Shown here piece by piece: positions 33,195 to 41,444 of a stretch of DNA of 64,000 bases. Origin of the DNA: Oxalicibacterium solurbis (GTDB lineage Bacteria > Pseudomonadota > Gammaproteobacteria > Burkholderiales > Burkholderiaceae_D); the NCBI RefSeq assembly GCF_014635845.1, contig NZ_BMDP01000002.1, positions 248,001 through 312,000 on the forward strand. The letters run 5' to 3'. The notes beneath the pieces were generated by a model. It had not been told where the DNA came from. It searched no databases and saw only the letters and a program-made list of their open reading frames with translations. Within the stretch, counting starts at the first letter, position 1, and every line of letters starts with the position of its first letter. Position numbers and translations under genes: made by a program.

Positions 33195-33222
33195 GTATAT
33201 GGATGCTTGTCTTTTAATTCAA
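33194..33222 (-). promoter_or_regulatory. groESL promoter (sigma70-like; possible overlapping sigma32)
   Basis: On the minus strand TTGAAT (33222-33217), a 17-bp spacer, then TATACT (33199-33194), ending where CIRCE begins. The context CCTTGAA ... ATCCATATA also resembles a heat-shock sigma32 promoter. Confidence 0.75.
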
Positions 33223-33500
33223 GGGACGATGCAAAAAGATAAGCGCCTTGTTAAAAACGGTACTCGAAGCGTCGCCCGCTCCTTGTGCATGAAGGGCAGC
33301 GCTTCACTGAATGCCACCGCGGATGATGCGCTTCGCGCACTTCTTCCCGGTCGTGCCGCACCATTCGTACCAACGCTATCGCGCAAATTCGCGGTGTCGG
33401 CGCCTTCTGACTTGATGACGCGGCATAGTCTGACGAGAAGATGCGGCCGGATGCTTATAGACTTTGCGTCAATTGCCAATGTGACCACAAGGAGCATGCA
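33195..33500. other. Gene-free divergent region groES / DUF2231 operon
   Basis: Besides the groESL promoter, this ~300-bp stretch must contain the promoter of the PQQ-related operon on the plus strand. AAGGAG at 33489-33494 precedes the first gene. Open frames across it are shadows with no domain. Confidence 0.5.
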
Positions 33501-33935
33501 ATGCCACTGTCCGCCTCGTCCAGCCTTACCTATTATTCCCCTCCCGGTCCTCTGCACGCGATTCTGGTCGCCGGTTCCGTTTCGCTGTTTCTGGGCGCGC
33601 TGCTGAGCGATATCGCTTATTACAAGTCGTACGAGATCCAGTGGAGTAACTTCGCTTCCTGGCTGACTGCCGGTGCCTTGCTTTTCGGCGGACTGGCGCT
33701 GCTGTTTGCGCTTGTCAATCTCGTCACGGCGGACAGAAAGGCGGGGCAACCCGTCTGGTATGTGCTGCTGCTGGCAGTGACCTGGGTGCTCGGACTGATC
33801 AATGCCTTCCAGCATGCGAAGGATGCATGGGCGGTCATGCCGCTCGGTCTTGTGCTGTCGGTCATCGTCGCGGTGTTGAGCTGCGCGTCGGCCTGGATCG
33901 GATTGCGTGGCCCGCTCGTGGGAGGTGTGCGATGA
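33501..33935 (+). CDS. DUF2231 membrane protein
   Basis: A 144-residue inner-membrane protein with four predicted helices (HAILVAGSVSLFLGALLSDIAYY, FASWLTAGALLFGGLALLFALVNLV, VWYVLLLAVTWVLGLINAF, GLVLSVIVAVLSCASAWIGL), matching DUF2231. HAIL, SDIAYY, WSNFASWL and N.FQH.KDAW are family features; conserved histidines may bind heme, but this is not established. Start ATG at 33501 is set by AAGGAG. It overlaps the next gene by ATGA and is thus translationally coupled to the dehydrogenase-like lipoprotein, for which it could be a membrane electron-transfer partner. Confidence 0.8.
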   Translation: MPLSASSSLTYYSPPGPLHAILVAGSVSLFLGALLSDIAYYKSYEIQWSNFASWLTAGALLFGGLALLFALVNLVTADRKAGQPVWYVLLLAVTWVLGLINAFQHAKDAWAVMPLGLVLSVIVAVLSCASAWIGLRGPLVGGVR

Positions 33936-35224
33936 AACGCTTCAGCATAGTGACCTGCATGAGCGTCGCGCTGCTTTTGAGCGCATGCGGCGGCAAGGGC
34001 GATGAGACGCAGGCACGCGGGCCGGACCCCAAATTGCCCGAGCCCCAGCGCGGCCTGTTACCCAACATGAAGATCGCCGAACCCGCTGCGTGGGGCGACC
34101 AGAAACCGACAGTGCCGGACGGTTACACCATTACGGCGATCGCCACCGATCTGAAGATTCCACGCCAGACGCTGGTGCTGCCCAATGGCGACATCATCGT
34201 GGCGGAAGGTCGTGGCGGTAATGCGGCAAAGCTGAAACCCAAGGATGTGATCGCCGGCTATATCAAGGCGCAAGGCAATACCAAGGTCAAGGGCGGCAAC
34301 CGCCTGACGTTGCTGCGGGATGCCGATGGCGACGGCACGTATGAAATGAAGACGGTCTTCGCCGAAAACCTCAACGCTCCTTACGGCCTGGCGTTTGACG
34401 GCAGCAAGCTGTATGTCGCCAACCAGGATGAACTCGTCAGTTTCGATTACAAGGAAGGCCAGACCAAGGCCAGCGGTCCGCCAGTGTCGATCACGCAGCT
34501 TCCTTCGGAAGTGAACCATCACTGGACGAAATCGATGACGCTCAGCCCCGATGGCCGTTTTCTCTATGTCGGTATCGGCTCGAACAGCAACATCACCGAG
34601 CGCGGCATGGAGGTCGAACTGGATCGGGCGCAAGTGTGGCAGATCGACGTGAAGACCGGCGCTCACAGGGTTTATGCGACCGGCCTGCGCAATCCGACGG
34701 CATTGGCGATGCAGCCGGAAACAGGGCAGCTGTGGGTCGTCGTCAATGAACGCGACGAACTGGGCCCGGATCTGGTGCCGGATTATCTGACTTCGGTGCG
34801 CGAAGGGGCGTTTTACGGCTGGCCGTACAGCTACTGGGGACAGAACGTCGATACCCGCGTCAAGCCGCAGAATCCCGAGAAAGTGGCCGCTGCCGTCAAG
34901 CCGGATTACGGTTTGGGATCGCACGTCGCTGCGCTCGGCCTGAGCTTTTCCCAACCGTCCATGGGAGAGAAATTTGCGAACGGCGCATTCGTCGGTGAGC
35001 ACGGCAGCTGGAATCGTCCCAACCCTGTGGGCTACAAGGTGATTTTCGTCCCGTTCAGTAACGGCCGTCCTGCTGGCGAGCCCATCGATTTTGCGACGGG
35101 CTTTCGTGACGACGACGGCAAAACCCGCGGGCGACCTGTAGGCGTCACAGTCGATCCGCGCGGAGCGCTGATCATCGCGGACGATCTGTCGAATACCGTC
35201 TGGAGAGTCACTCGCAATCGTTGA
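33932..35224 (+). CDS. Sorbosone/aldose sugar dehydrogenase-like lipoprotein (PQQ beta-propeller)
   Basis: A 430-residue lipoprotein with lipobox LLLSAC (residues ~15-20), then a six-bladed beta-propeller of the GSDH/L-sorbosone dehydrogenase type. Support: YTITAIATDLKIPRQTLVLPNGDIIVAEG, HHWTKSMTLSPDGRFLYVGIGS, TGLRNPTALAMQ (the Arg-Asn pair equals the PQQ-contacting pair of soluble glucose dehydrogenase), REGAFYGWPYSYW, FVGEHGSWNR and RPVGVTVDPRGALIIADD. The expected action is periplasmic oxidation of an aldose or aldehyde with PQQ; substrate unknown. GGAGG precedes the overlapping ATG. It is in an operon with a PqqU-like receptor. Confidence 0.82.
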   Translation: MKRFSIVTCMSVALLLSACGGKGDETQARGPDPKLPEPQRGLLPNMKIAEPAAWGDQKPTVPDGYTITAIATDLKIPRQTLVLPNGDIIVAEGRGGNAAKLKPKDVIAGYIKAQGNTKVKGGNRLTLLRDADGDGTYEMKTVFAENLNAPYGLAFDGSKLYVANQDELVSFDYKEGQTKASGPPVSITQLPSEVNHHWTKSMTLSPDGRFLYVGIGSNSNITERGMEVELDRAQVWQIDVKTGAHRVYATGLRNPTALAMQPETGQLWVVVNERDELGPDLVPDYLTSVREGAFYGWPYSYWGQNVDTRVKPQNPEKVAAAVKPDYGLGSHVAALGLSFSQPSMGEKFANGAFVGEHGSWNRPNPVGYKVIFVPFSNGRPAGEPIDFATGFRDDDGKTRGRPVGVTVDPRGALIIADDLSNTVWRVTRNR

Positions 35225-35244
35225 ATCCCGGGCCGGAGGAGCTT

Positions 35245-37401
35245 TTGTCGACGCAATCGATGTGCGGCCATTGCCGCGCAATGCAGAGCAATCGTGTCGA
35301 ACACTATGCTCTTGCATTCAAGCCCTCCTGTCCGCTCACGCTGCTTGCGCTGATTGCATCGCTGTCCACCGCGCATGCACAGGAATCGGCGTCTCCGTCA
35401 ACGCTACCGGAAATTGTCGTCAGCGCGAGCCGTTCCGAACAGAATCGCTTTGATGCGCCTGCTGCAATCGATGTCGTGCAGGTCGACGATTTCCGTGCGC
35501 AATCGCCGCTGGTCAACATGTCCGAATTGCTGGGAACGGTACCTGGTGTCCAGGTGCGCGAGCGGCAGAATTATGCGCAGGATTTGCAGATTTCGGTGCG
35601 CGGTTTCGGCACGCGTTCCACCTTTGGCGTTCGTGGCGTGCGCATCCTGGTCGATGGAATTCCGGCGACGATGCCGGATGGGCAAGGGCAGGCGTCGACC
35701 GCCAGCCTGTCATCCGCCAGCCGCATCGAAGTGTTGCGTGGGCCGATGGCGCAGTTGTACGGCAATGCCGCCGGCGGTGTGGTGCAAGTCTTCACCAGGG
35801 AGCCGCCGATGAAGCCTGAAGCATCGTTGTCGCTGGGAGCTGGTTCCGACGATCAACGCTTGTTTGGCGTTTCTGCCGGCGGCGGCAATGAAACGGTGGC
35901 CGGCTTCATCGATGCCAGCCAGTATTCGACCGACGGCTACCGCGATCACAGTGCCGCGCGACGCACCACCATCAACGCCAAGCTCGTGGCGCGGCCTTCG
36001 AGCGACACCAGGATCACCGCCATTCTCAACAGTTTCGATCAGCCCTTGTCGCAAGACCCGCTGGGGCTGACGCGCGCCGATTTCGAAAGTAATCCGCGTC
36101 AGGTCACACCGCGTGCCATCATGTTCGATACACGAAAAACGATCACGCAGCAGCAGATTGGCATCCTGCTCGAACAGCGCTTGGGCGACAACGATAGGTT
36201 GAGCGCCCGCGTATACGGCGGCACGCGCAAGGTATTCCAGTCCCTGGCGTTTCCCGGCGATGAGAATGTTCAAGCCGGCGGCATCATCGATCTGGATCGC
36301 GGTTACGGTGGCGTCGGCTTGAACTGGATGCACGAGACCAGGGTGAACGGCTTGCCGCTGAACTGGACGTTGGGTGTGGAAGCCGATTCCTTGAGCGAGC
36401 GTCGCCAGGGCTTCGTGAATAACGGTGGCACTCCGGGCGCGTTGCGTCGCGATGAAAACGATCATGCGAAAAATACCGACGTGTTTGCCCAGATTGACTG
36501 GACCTTCGCGCCGCAATGGCGCGCCACGGCCGGTGTGCGCATGAGCCGTGTCAGGCTGTCGGTCGACGACGATTACATCGTGCCGAATCCTGATCCCGCG
36601 TTAAACAATCCGGACGACAGCGGCAGCGTCGAATACAAGCAGACCAGCCCTGTTATCGGATTGGTATGGAGTGCGAACGACAACGTCAACATCTATGCCA
36701 ACATCGGCAAGGGTTTCGAAACGCCGACACTGGCGGAAGCTGCCTACCGTGCCGACGGCACTGGCCCCAATCTTGGTCTGCGCGCATCGACCAGCGTGCA
36801 GGCCGAGATCGGCACCAAGATCAAAAGCGGCCATCACCTGATGGATTTCGCCATATTCAATTCGCGCAGCAAGAATGAAATCGTGCAGGAGCAATCGCTG
36901 TTCGGCCGTGCCATCTTCCAGAATGTCGATGATGTCGAGCGTCGCGGCATCGAAGCGTCGTTACGCAGCGACTGGAACAGCCGGTTATCGACCAGCGTTG
37001 CCTACACATGGCTGGATGCGCGATTTGATAAATCGTTCAGCAGTGCCAACGGCACGATCGACTCCGGCAATCGACTTCCTGGCGCGCCGGAACACAGCCT
37101 GTACACGGAGTTGCAATACCGTTGGCAAAACGCCGTGACAACGGCAGTGGAGATGCGTGCCGACTCCAAGGCCTATGTCAATGACATCAACAGCGACGCT
37201 GCCGGCGGTTACGCCGTATTCAATCTGAGAGCCGGTTATGAATTCAATGCCGGCCCGGCGAAGATGATGCTGTTCGGTCGCATCGACAATGTATTCGACC
37301 GCGCCTATGCGGGATCGGTCATCGTCAACGATGGCAACCAGCGGTTCTTTGAACCTGCACCGGGGCGGCGCCTGTACGTAGGAATGCGGACACAGTTCTG
37401 A
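35245..37401 (+). CDS. pqqU: TonB-dependent receptor resembling the PQQ importer PqqU/YncD
   Basis: A ~718-residue outer-membrane receptor: signal sequence (LTLLALIASLSTAHAQ), plug domain and 22-strand barrel ending YVGMRTQF. Against E. coli YncD (PqqU) as remembered, the plug shares long blocks: RQNYAQDLQISVRGFGTRST, GVRGVRILVDGIPATMPDGQ, and in the barrel HGYRDHSGA-like DGYRDHSAARR, GFETPTLAEAAYRADG and YAGSVIVNDGNQRFFEPAPG. PqqU imports pyrroloquinoline quinone. The TTG at 35245 is chosen because GGAGGAG lies at 35235-35241; TTG at 35221 overlaps the upstream stop and lacks a site. Confidence 0.85.
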   Translation: MSTQSMCGHCRAMQSNRVEHYALAFKPSCPLTLLALIASLSTAHAQESASPSTLPEIVVSASRSEQNRFDAPAAIDVVQVDDFRAQSPLVNMSELLGTVPGVQVRERQNYAQDLQISVRGFGTRSTFGVRGVRILVDGIPATMPDGQGQASTASLSSASRIEVLRGPMAQLYGNAAGGVVQVFTREPPMKPEASLSLGAGSDDQRLFGVSAGGGNETVAGFIDASQYSTDGYRDHSAARRTTINAKLVARPSSDTRITAILNSFDQPLSQDPLGLTRADFESNPRQVTPRAIMFDTRKTITQQQIGILLEQRLGDNDRLSARVYGGTRKVFQSLAFPGDENVQAGGIIDLDRGYGGVGLNWMHETRVNGLPLNWTLGVEADSLSERRQGFVNNGGTPGALRRDENDHAKNTDVFAQIDWTFAPQWRATAGVRMSRVRLSVDDDYIVPNPDPALNNPDDSGSVEYKQTSPVIGLVWSANDNVNIYANIGKGFETPTLAEAAYRADGTGPNLGLRASTSVQAEIGTKIKSGHHLMDFAIFNSRSKNEIVQEQSLFGRAIFQNVDDVERRGIEASLRSDWNSRLSTSVAYTWLDARFDKSFSSANGTIDSGNRLPGAPEHSLYTELQYRWQNAVTTAVEMRADSKAYVNDINSDAAGGYAVFNLRAGYEFNAGPAKMMLFGRIDNVFDRAYAGSVIVNDGNQRFFEPAPGRRLYVGMRTQF

Positions 37402-37403
37402 TT

Positions 37404-37445
37404 ATCGTATGCATGCCGATACCACCGTATCGGCATGCATACGAT
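37404..37445. terminator. Long perfect hairpin between convergent genes
   Basis: A perfect 19-bp inverted repeat (37404-37422 with 37427-37445) with only a 4-nt loop, between the convergent pqqU-like and FAD/Fe-S oxidase genes. No T-run follows on either strand, so it may act as a bidirectional terminator or as a stabilising or processing structure. Confidence 0.7.
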
Positions 37446-37485
37446 TTATGTCGCGGCTTTATGCAGCGAGGGAAAACGCTACGGC

Positions 37486-40400
37486 TTAAGCGCTCGCCGG
37501 TGCGTCGGCCGGCGTATCGACTGATGCATTGGTTAATGCATCGGCCAGCACACGGGCGACATGCAGCGGTTGCTGTTGCGTGCCGTCCGTGATCTGGTGG
37601 CGGCAACTGGTGCCGTCGGCAACGAACAGCGTGCCTGCTTCCGCCTTGCGGATCGCCGGGAACAGCGACAGTTCGCCCATCGCCTGCGATGCTTCGTAAT
37701 GCTCGGCTTCGTAGCCGAAACTGCCAGCCATGCCGCAGCACGAGGATTCGATGACGGAGACTTCCAGTTGCGGAATCCATTTCAGCACCGTCTGCACCGG
37801 CCGCACGGCATCGAAGGCTTTCTGGTGGCAATGGCCATGCACCATCGCTTGCGACGCGGCCAGCGGTTTCAGGTTCAGCGCCAGCCGTCCGGCTGCATGT
37901 TCGTGTACCAGGAACTCCTCGAACAGGAAGGCGCTGTCGGCCAGCTTCCTAGCTTCGTCGCCGTAACCGTAGCCGAGAAATTCGTCGCGCAGCGACAGCA
38001 GGCAAGACGGTTCCAGTCCGACGATGGCGACACCGCGCTTGACGTAGGGCATCAGTGCATCCAGCGTGCGGCGCGCTTCTTCCTTCGCTTCCTTCACCAT
38101 GCCGGCCGACAGGAAGGTGCGGCCGCAGCATAGCGGACGCTCGCCTTCGCGCATGTTGAAATGCACGGTATAGCCGGCCGCTTCCAGCACGCGCTGTGCG
38201 GCACGCGCGTTTTCCGGTTCCATGCTGTTGTTGAAGGTATCGACGAACAGCAGAACTTCCTTGTCGCCGTCGCCGGTTTGCGCTGCATGAGTTGTCGTAT
38301 TGCTGCCGTCGAAGAACGGGTGCACGAAGCGTGGGAACAGGCGTTGCGGCGCGAGGCCGAGGCGTCGCTTGATCCAGCCGGTGCCGGGCAGTTTTTCCGC
38401 GGCGGCCAGCAAGCCGCCGATGCGCGCCGCCTGCGCTGCATAGCGCGGCAGGAAGCCGACCAGCTTATCGCGCAGCGTGTGCCCATGGCGATCGGCCCAG
38501 GCGGCGCGCGCCTCGATCTTGAAGCGTGCCATATCGACGCCGGTGGGGCAGTCGCGCTTGCAACCCTTGCACGAGACGCACAGGTCCAGCGTCGCTTTTA
38601 CGTCCGGATCGGCGAGGCCGTCGCTGCCGAGCTGGCCCGATACGGCGAGGCGCAACGTGTTGGCGCGGCCGCGCGTCAGATGCTGTTCGTCCTTCGTGAT
38701 GCGATAGCTGGGGCACATCGTGTCGGCGTCGAACTTGCGGCAGTGGCCGTTGTTGTTGCACATCTCGACCGCCTTTGCGAGGCCGCCGCTCAGATCGTCG
38801 CCGCTGCCGGGCGCGGATTCCTCGCCGCTGACCGGATCGCGTTTGACGTTCCATGCCGACCAGTCCAGCTTGGGTTCGATTTGCAGTTCGCGATAGCCGG
38901 GCGCGAAGCGGAAATTGCTTTTCTCGTCCATCTTCGGCGGCCGCACGATCTTGTCCGGATTGAAGCGGTTGTCCGGATCGAACAATTGCTTGATCTCGCC
39001 GAACGCGCGATTCAGTTGCGGGCCGTATTGCCATGCCACCCATTCGCCGCGGCACAGGCCGTCGCCGTGTTCGCCGGAATAGGCGCCCTTGTATTCGCGC
39101 ACCAGTGCAGCCGCTTCTTCGGCGATGCCGCGCATGCGCACCGCGCCGTCGCGCCGCATGTCGAGAATCGGACGCACGTGCAGCGTGCCGACACTGGCGT
39201 GCGCGTACCACGTGCCTTTTGTGCCGAACCGTGCGAACACCTCGGTCAGTCTTGACGTGTATTCGGCCAGATGTTCGAGCGGCACAGCGCAATCCTCGAT
39301 GAAGGAGACCGGTTTTCCGTCGCCCTTCATGCTCATCATGATGTTCAGGCCGGCCTTGCGCACATCCCACAGCGCCTTCTGTTCTGCGGCATCGGTCATG
39401 CCGACGATCAGGTCGGGCAGGTTCAGGTCGCGCATCAGGTCGTTCAGCGCTTCCAGTCGTTCGGTGAGAACGGTCTTGTCGTCGCCGGAGAACTCCACCA
39501 GCAGCATCGCCTGCGGATCGCCGATCAATGCCTTGCGGATAACGGGACGGAAGGACGGATTGTTCAGCGACAGATCGATCATCGTGCGATCGACCAGCTC
39601 GACCGCAGTCGGCCCCAGCTTGACGATGTGTTGCGACGAATCCATCGCCTGATAGAAAGTCGGGAAATTGATGACGCCCAGCACCTTGTTTTTCGGCAGC
39701 GGCACGAGCTTCAGCGTGATCTGCCGGCTGTAGGCCAGCGTGCCTTCGGAGCCGACCAGCAGATGTGCAAGATTGGCCGAGCCATCGTCGGTGTAGGCGC
39801 GCGGATTCTGGCAGTCGAACAGGTCGATGTTGTAGCCGGCGACGCGGCGCAGCACTTTCGGCACGCGTTCGACGATCTCGTCGTGTTCGCGTTGCGCGAT
39901 CTGCTGTACCTGCTGCACGATCTGCTGCAGGCGCGGCGTCTGCGCCATGCGCTCCAGTGTCTCGAAGCGGGCTTGCGTGCCGTCGGCGAGAACTGCGTCG
40001 ATACCCAGCACGTTGTGCACCATGTTGCCGTATTCGATCGAGCGCGAGCCGCAGGAGTTGTTGCCGGTCATACCGCCTATCGTGCATTGCGCGCCGGTGG
40101 AGACGTCGACCGGAAACCACAGGCCGTGCGGTTTCAGCCACGCGTTCAGGTGATCGAGCACGAGACCCGGTTCGACGGTGATGGTGCGCGCGACCGGATC
40201 GAAATCGATGATGTTGTTCAGCCACTTGCTGTTGTCGATGACCAGCGCTTCGCCGACGGTCTGGCCGCACTGGCTGGTGCCGCCGCCGCGCGCCAGCAGC
40301 GGGATTTTTTCCGAACGCGCGATGTCGAGGCACAGCAGCAGGTCGTCCTGGTCGTGCGGCACGACGACGCCGACCGGCAGGATCTGGTAAATCGATGCAT

Positions 40401-40551
40401 CGGTCGCATAGCGGCCGCGATCGGCGCGGCTGAACAGCACGTCGCCGCGCAGTTCGGCAGCTAGCCGGCGCGCCAGCGGGCTGCCGTCGGTGCGCTTGCC
40501 GGGCGCGAAGTGGATGGGCTTGACGGTCATCGTTCCGGACATTCTTTGCAT
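37486..40551 (-). CDS. FAD-linked oxidase / (Fe-S) D-2-hydroxyacid dehydrogenase (YdiJ-like)
   Basis: A ~1021-residue three-part enzyme. The N-terminal FAD_binding_4 domain has RGGGTSQCGQTVGEALVIDNS and STGAQCTIGGMTGNNSCGSRSIEYGNM; the FAD-oxidase C-terminal domain follows; then a 4Fe-4S ferredoxin region (CNNNGHCRKFD...MCPSY and CVSCKGCKRDCPTGVD), and CCG domains including ESSCCGMAGSFGYE. The architecture is that of YdiJ-type D-2-hydroxyglutarate/D-lactate dehydrogenases and GlcD-GlcF fusions. Probably it passes electrons from a D-2-hydroxyacid to the quinone pool. It is the third gene of the GntR-linked aminotransferase operon. Start could be 40551, 40542 or 40530. Confidence 0.88.
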   Translation of the reverse strand: MQRMSGTMTVKPIHFAPGKRTDGSPLARRLAAELRGDVLFSRADRGRYATDASIYQILPVGVVVPHDQDDLLLCLDIARSEKIPLLARGGGTSQCGQTVGEALVIDNSKWLNNIIDFDPVARTITVEPGLVLDHLNAWLKPHGLWFPVDVSTGAQCTIGGMTGNNSCGSRSIEYGNMVHNVLGIDAVLADGTQARFETLERMAQTPRLQQIVQQVQQIAQREHDEIVERVPKVLRRVAGYNIDLFDCQNPRAYTDDGSANLAHLLVGSEGTLAYSRQITLKLVPLPKNKVLGVINFPTFYQAMDSSQHIVKLGPTAVELVDRTMIDLSLNNPSFRPVIRKALIGDPQAMLLVEFSGDDKTVLTERLEALNDLMRDLNLPDLIVGMTDAAEQKALWDVRKAGLNIMMSMKGDGKPVSFIEDCAVPLEHLAEYTSRLTEVFARFGTKGTWYAHASVGTLHVRPILDMRRDGAVRMRGIAEEAAALVREYKGAYSGEHGDGLCRGEWVAWQYGPQLNRAFGEIKQLFDPDNRFNPDKIVRPPKMDEKSNFRFAPGYRELQIEPKLDWSAWNVKRDPVSGEESAPGSGDDLSGGLAKAVEMCNNNGHCRKFDADTMCPSYRITKDEQHLTRGRANTLRLAVSGQLGSDGLADPDVKATLDLCVSCKGCKRDCPTGVDMARFKIEARAAWADRHGHTLRDKLVGFLPRYAAQAARIGGLLAAAEKLPGTGWIKRRLGLAPQRLFPRFVHPFFDGSNTTTHAAQTGDGDKEVLLFVDTFNNSMEPENARAAQRVLEAAGYTVHFNMREGERPLCCGRTFLSAGMVKEAKEEARRTLDALMPYVKRGVAIVGLEPSCLLSLRDEFLGYGYGDEARKLADSAFLFEEFLVHEHAAGRLALNLKPLAASQAMVHGHCHQKAFDAVRPVQTVLKWIPQLEVSVIESSCCGMAGSFGYEAEHYEASQAMGELSLFPAIRKAEAGTLFVADGTSCRHQITDGTQQQPLHVARVLADALTNASVDTPADAPASA

Positions 40552-40618
40552 GGCGTCGCGAGAAGTTGTGAGGGTTGTACCGGCATCAGGTCGCAATCAA
40601 ATCAGCATCAGACGAGCA

Positions 40619-41383
40619 TTAAACGAGCATCAAGCGCACCGGCGGCAGATTGCCGACGCGCCCGGTCACGGTTTCCACCGTGTCGGGAAAGTGCATGCCG
40701 ACGTAGGAACCGGTCGTGATCGGGTGGCCGGCGGGAAGCGGTACGCCTTGTGTGCTGCAATGGTTGACGATCCACGGCAGCAGGCGGCGCGGATCGCCGG
40801 CCGGATTGGTGCCGGGGCCGATAAAGGCCGTGCGTTCGTCGATGTGCAATTCGACGTCGGGGGCGGCGAAGGAAAAATCGGGATCGACGGGAACCATCAC
40901 GCCGAGGATCAGCGCGCCGTGATTCTGCATGTCGGCCAGCTGGATCAGCTTGCCGGTATCGGGCCAGCCGGCGACGCGGCTGCTGACGATCTCGATCGAT
41001 GCAGCCATCAGCGCCAGGCTTTCCATGACTTCTTCGTCGCTGTAGCCGTCGGGGCGCGGCTCGAACGTGCGCGAGAAGGCGAACGCAAGTTCGAGTTCCA
41101 GGCCCAGCACGGAAAAATCGCGGCGTGCCAGATAGGCCGGTTCCGGCACCACGCAATCCGACGGCAGGGCGGCACCGTGGCGCGGCGCCAGTGGCGATTT
41201 GGCGCCGACCTTCCAGCCGGCGATGCGTTCGCCGCGCGCCGCGATCAACGCATGCTGGATCGCGTAAGCATCCGCCGCGCACGCCGGCTCCAGTCCGGCG
41301 GGTACCGCTACGGTTCTGCCATCGCGATGTGCCTGCAACAGCAGGGTGCAGAGCGCGTCGTCGATGGCGGGGTTGGCGGACAT
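40619..41383 (-). CDS. 2-keto-4-pentenoate hydratase family enzyme (MhpD/HpcG-like)
   Basis: A 254-residue member of the 2-oxo-4-ene acid hydratase / fumarylacetoacetase-related family. Landmarks: RIAGWKVGAKSPLAPR, PEPAYLARRDFSVLGLELELAFAF (metal-binding acidic residues), EVMESLALMAASIEIVSSRVAGW and GALILGVMVP, with GTNPAGDPRRLLPWIVNH near the end. These enzymes hydrate 2-oxo-pent-4-enoate type products of meta-cleavage, or decarboxylate oxalocrotonate. No ring-cleavage genes surround it, so an alternative substrate is likely here. It lies between the class V aminotransferase and the FAD/Fe-S oxidase, with ~60-bp gaps. Confidence 0.8.
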   Translation of the reverse strand: MSANPAIDDALCTLLLQAHRDGRTVAVPAGLEPACAADAYAIQHALIAARGERIAGWKVGAKSPLAPRHGAALPSDCVVPEPAYLARRDFSVLGLELELAFAFSRTFEPRPDGYSDEEVMESLALMAASIEIVSSRVAGWPDTGKLIQLADMQNHGALILGVMVPVDPDFSFAAPDVELHIDERTAFIGPGTNPAGDPRRLLPWIVNHCSTQGVPLPAGHPITTGSYVGMHFPDTVETVTGRVGNLPPVRLMLV

Positions 41384-41444
41384 GCTGGCGTCGGCTGGCG
41401 TGGTCGTTGCGCGATATATCGTCGATGATCCCGTCGACGTTCGA

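Noticed and set aside
40619-41383. Part of an aromatic meta-cleavage pathway
   Set aside because: No extradiol dioxygenase, ring-cleavage hydrolase or 4-hydroxy-2-oxovalerate aldolase is nearby; only the hydratase-family gene is present.
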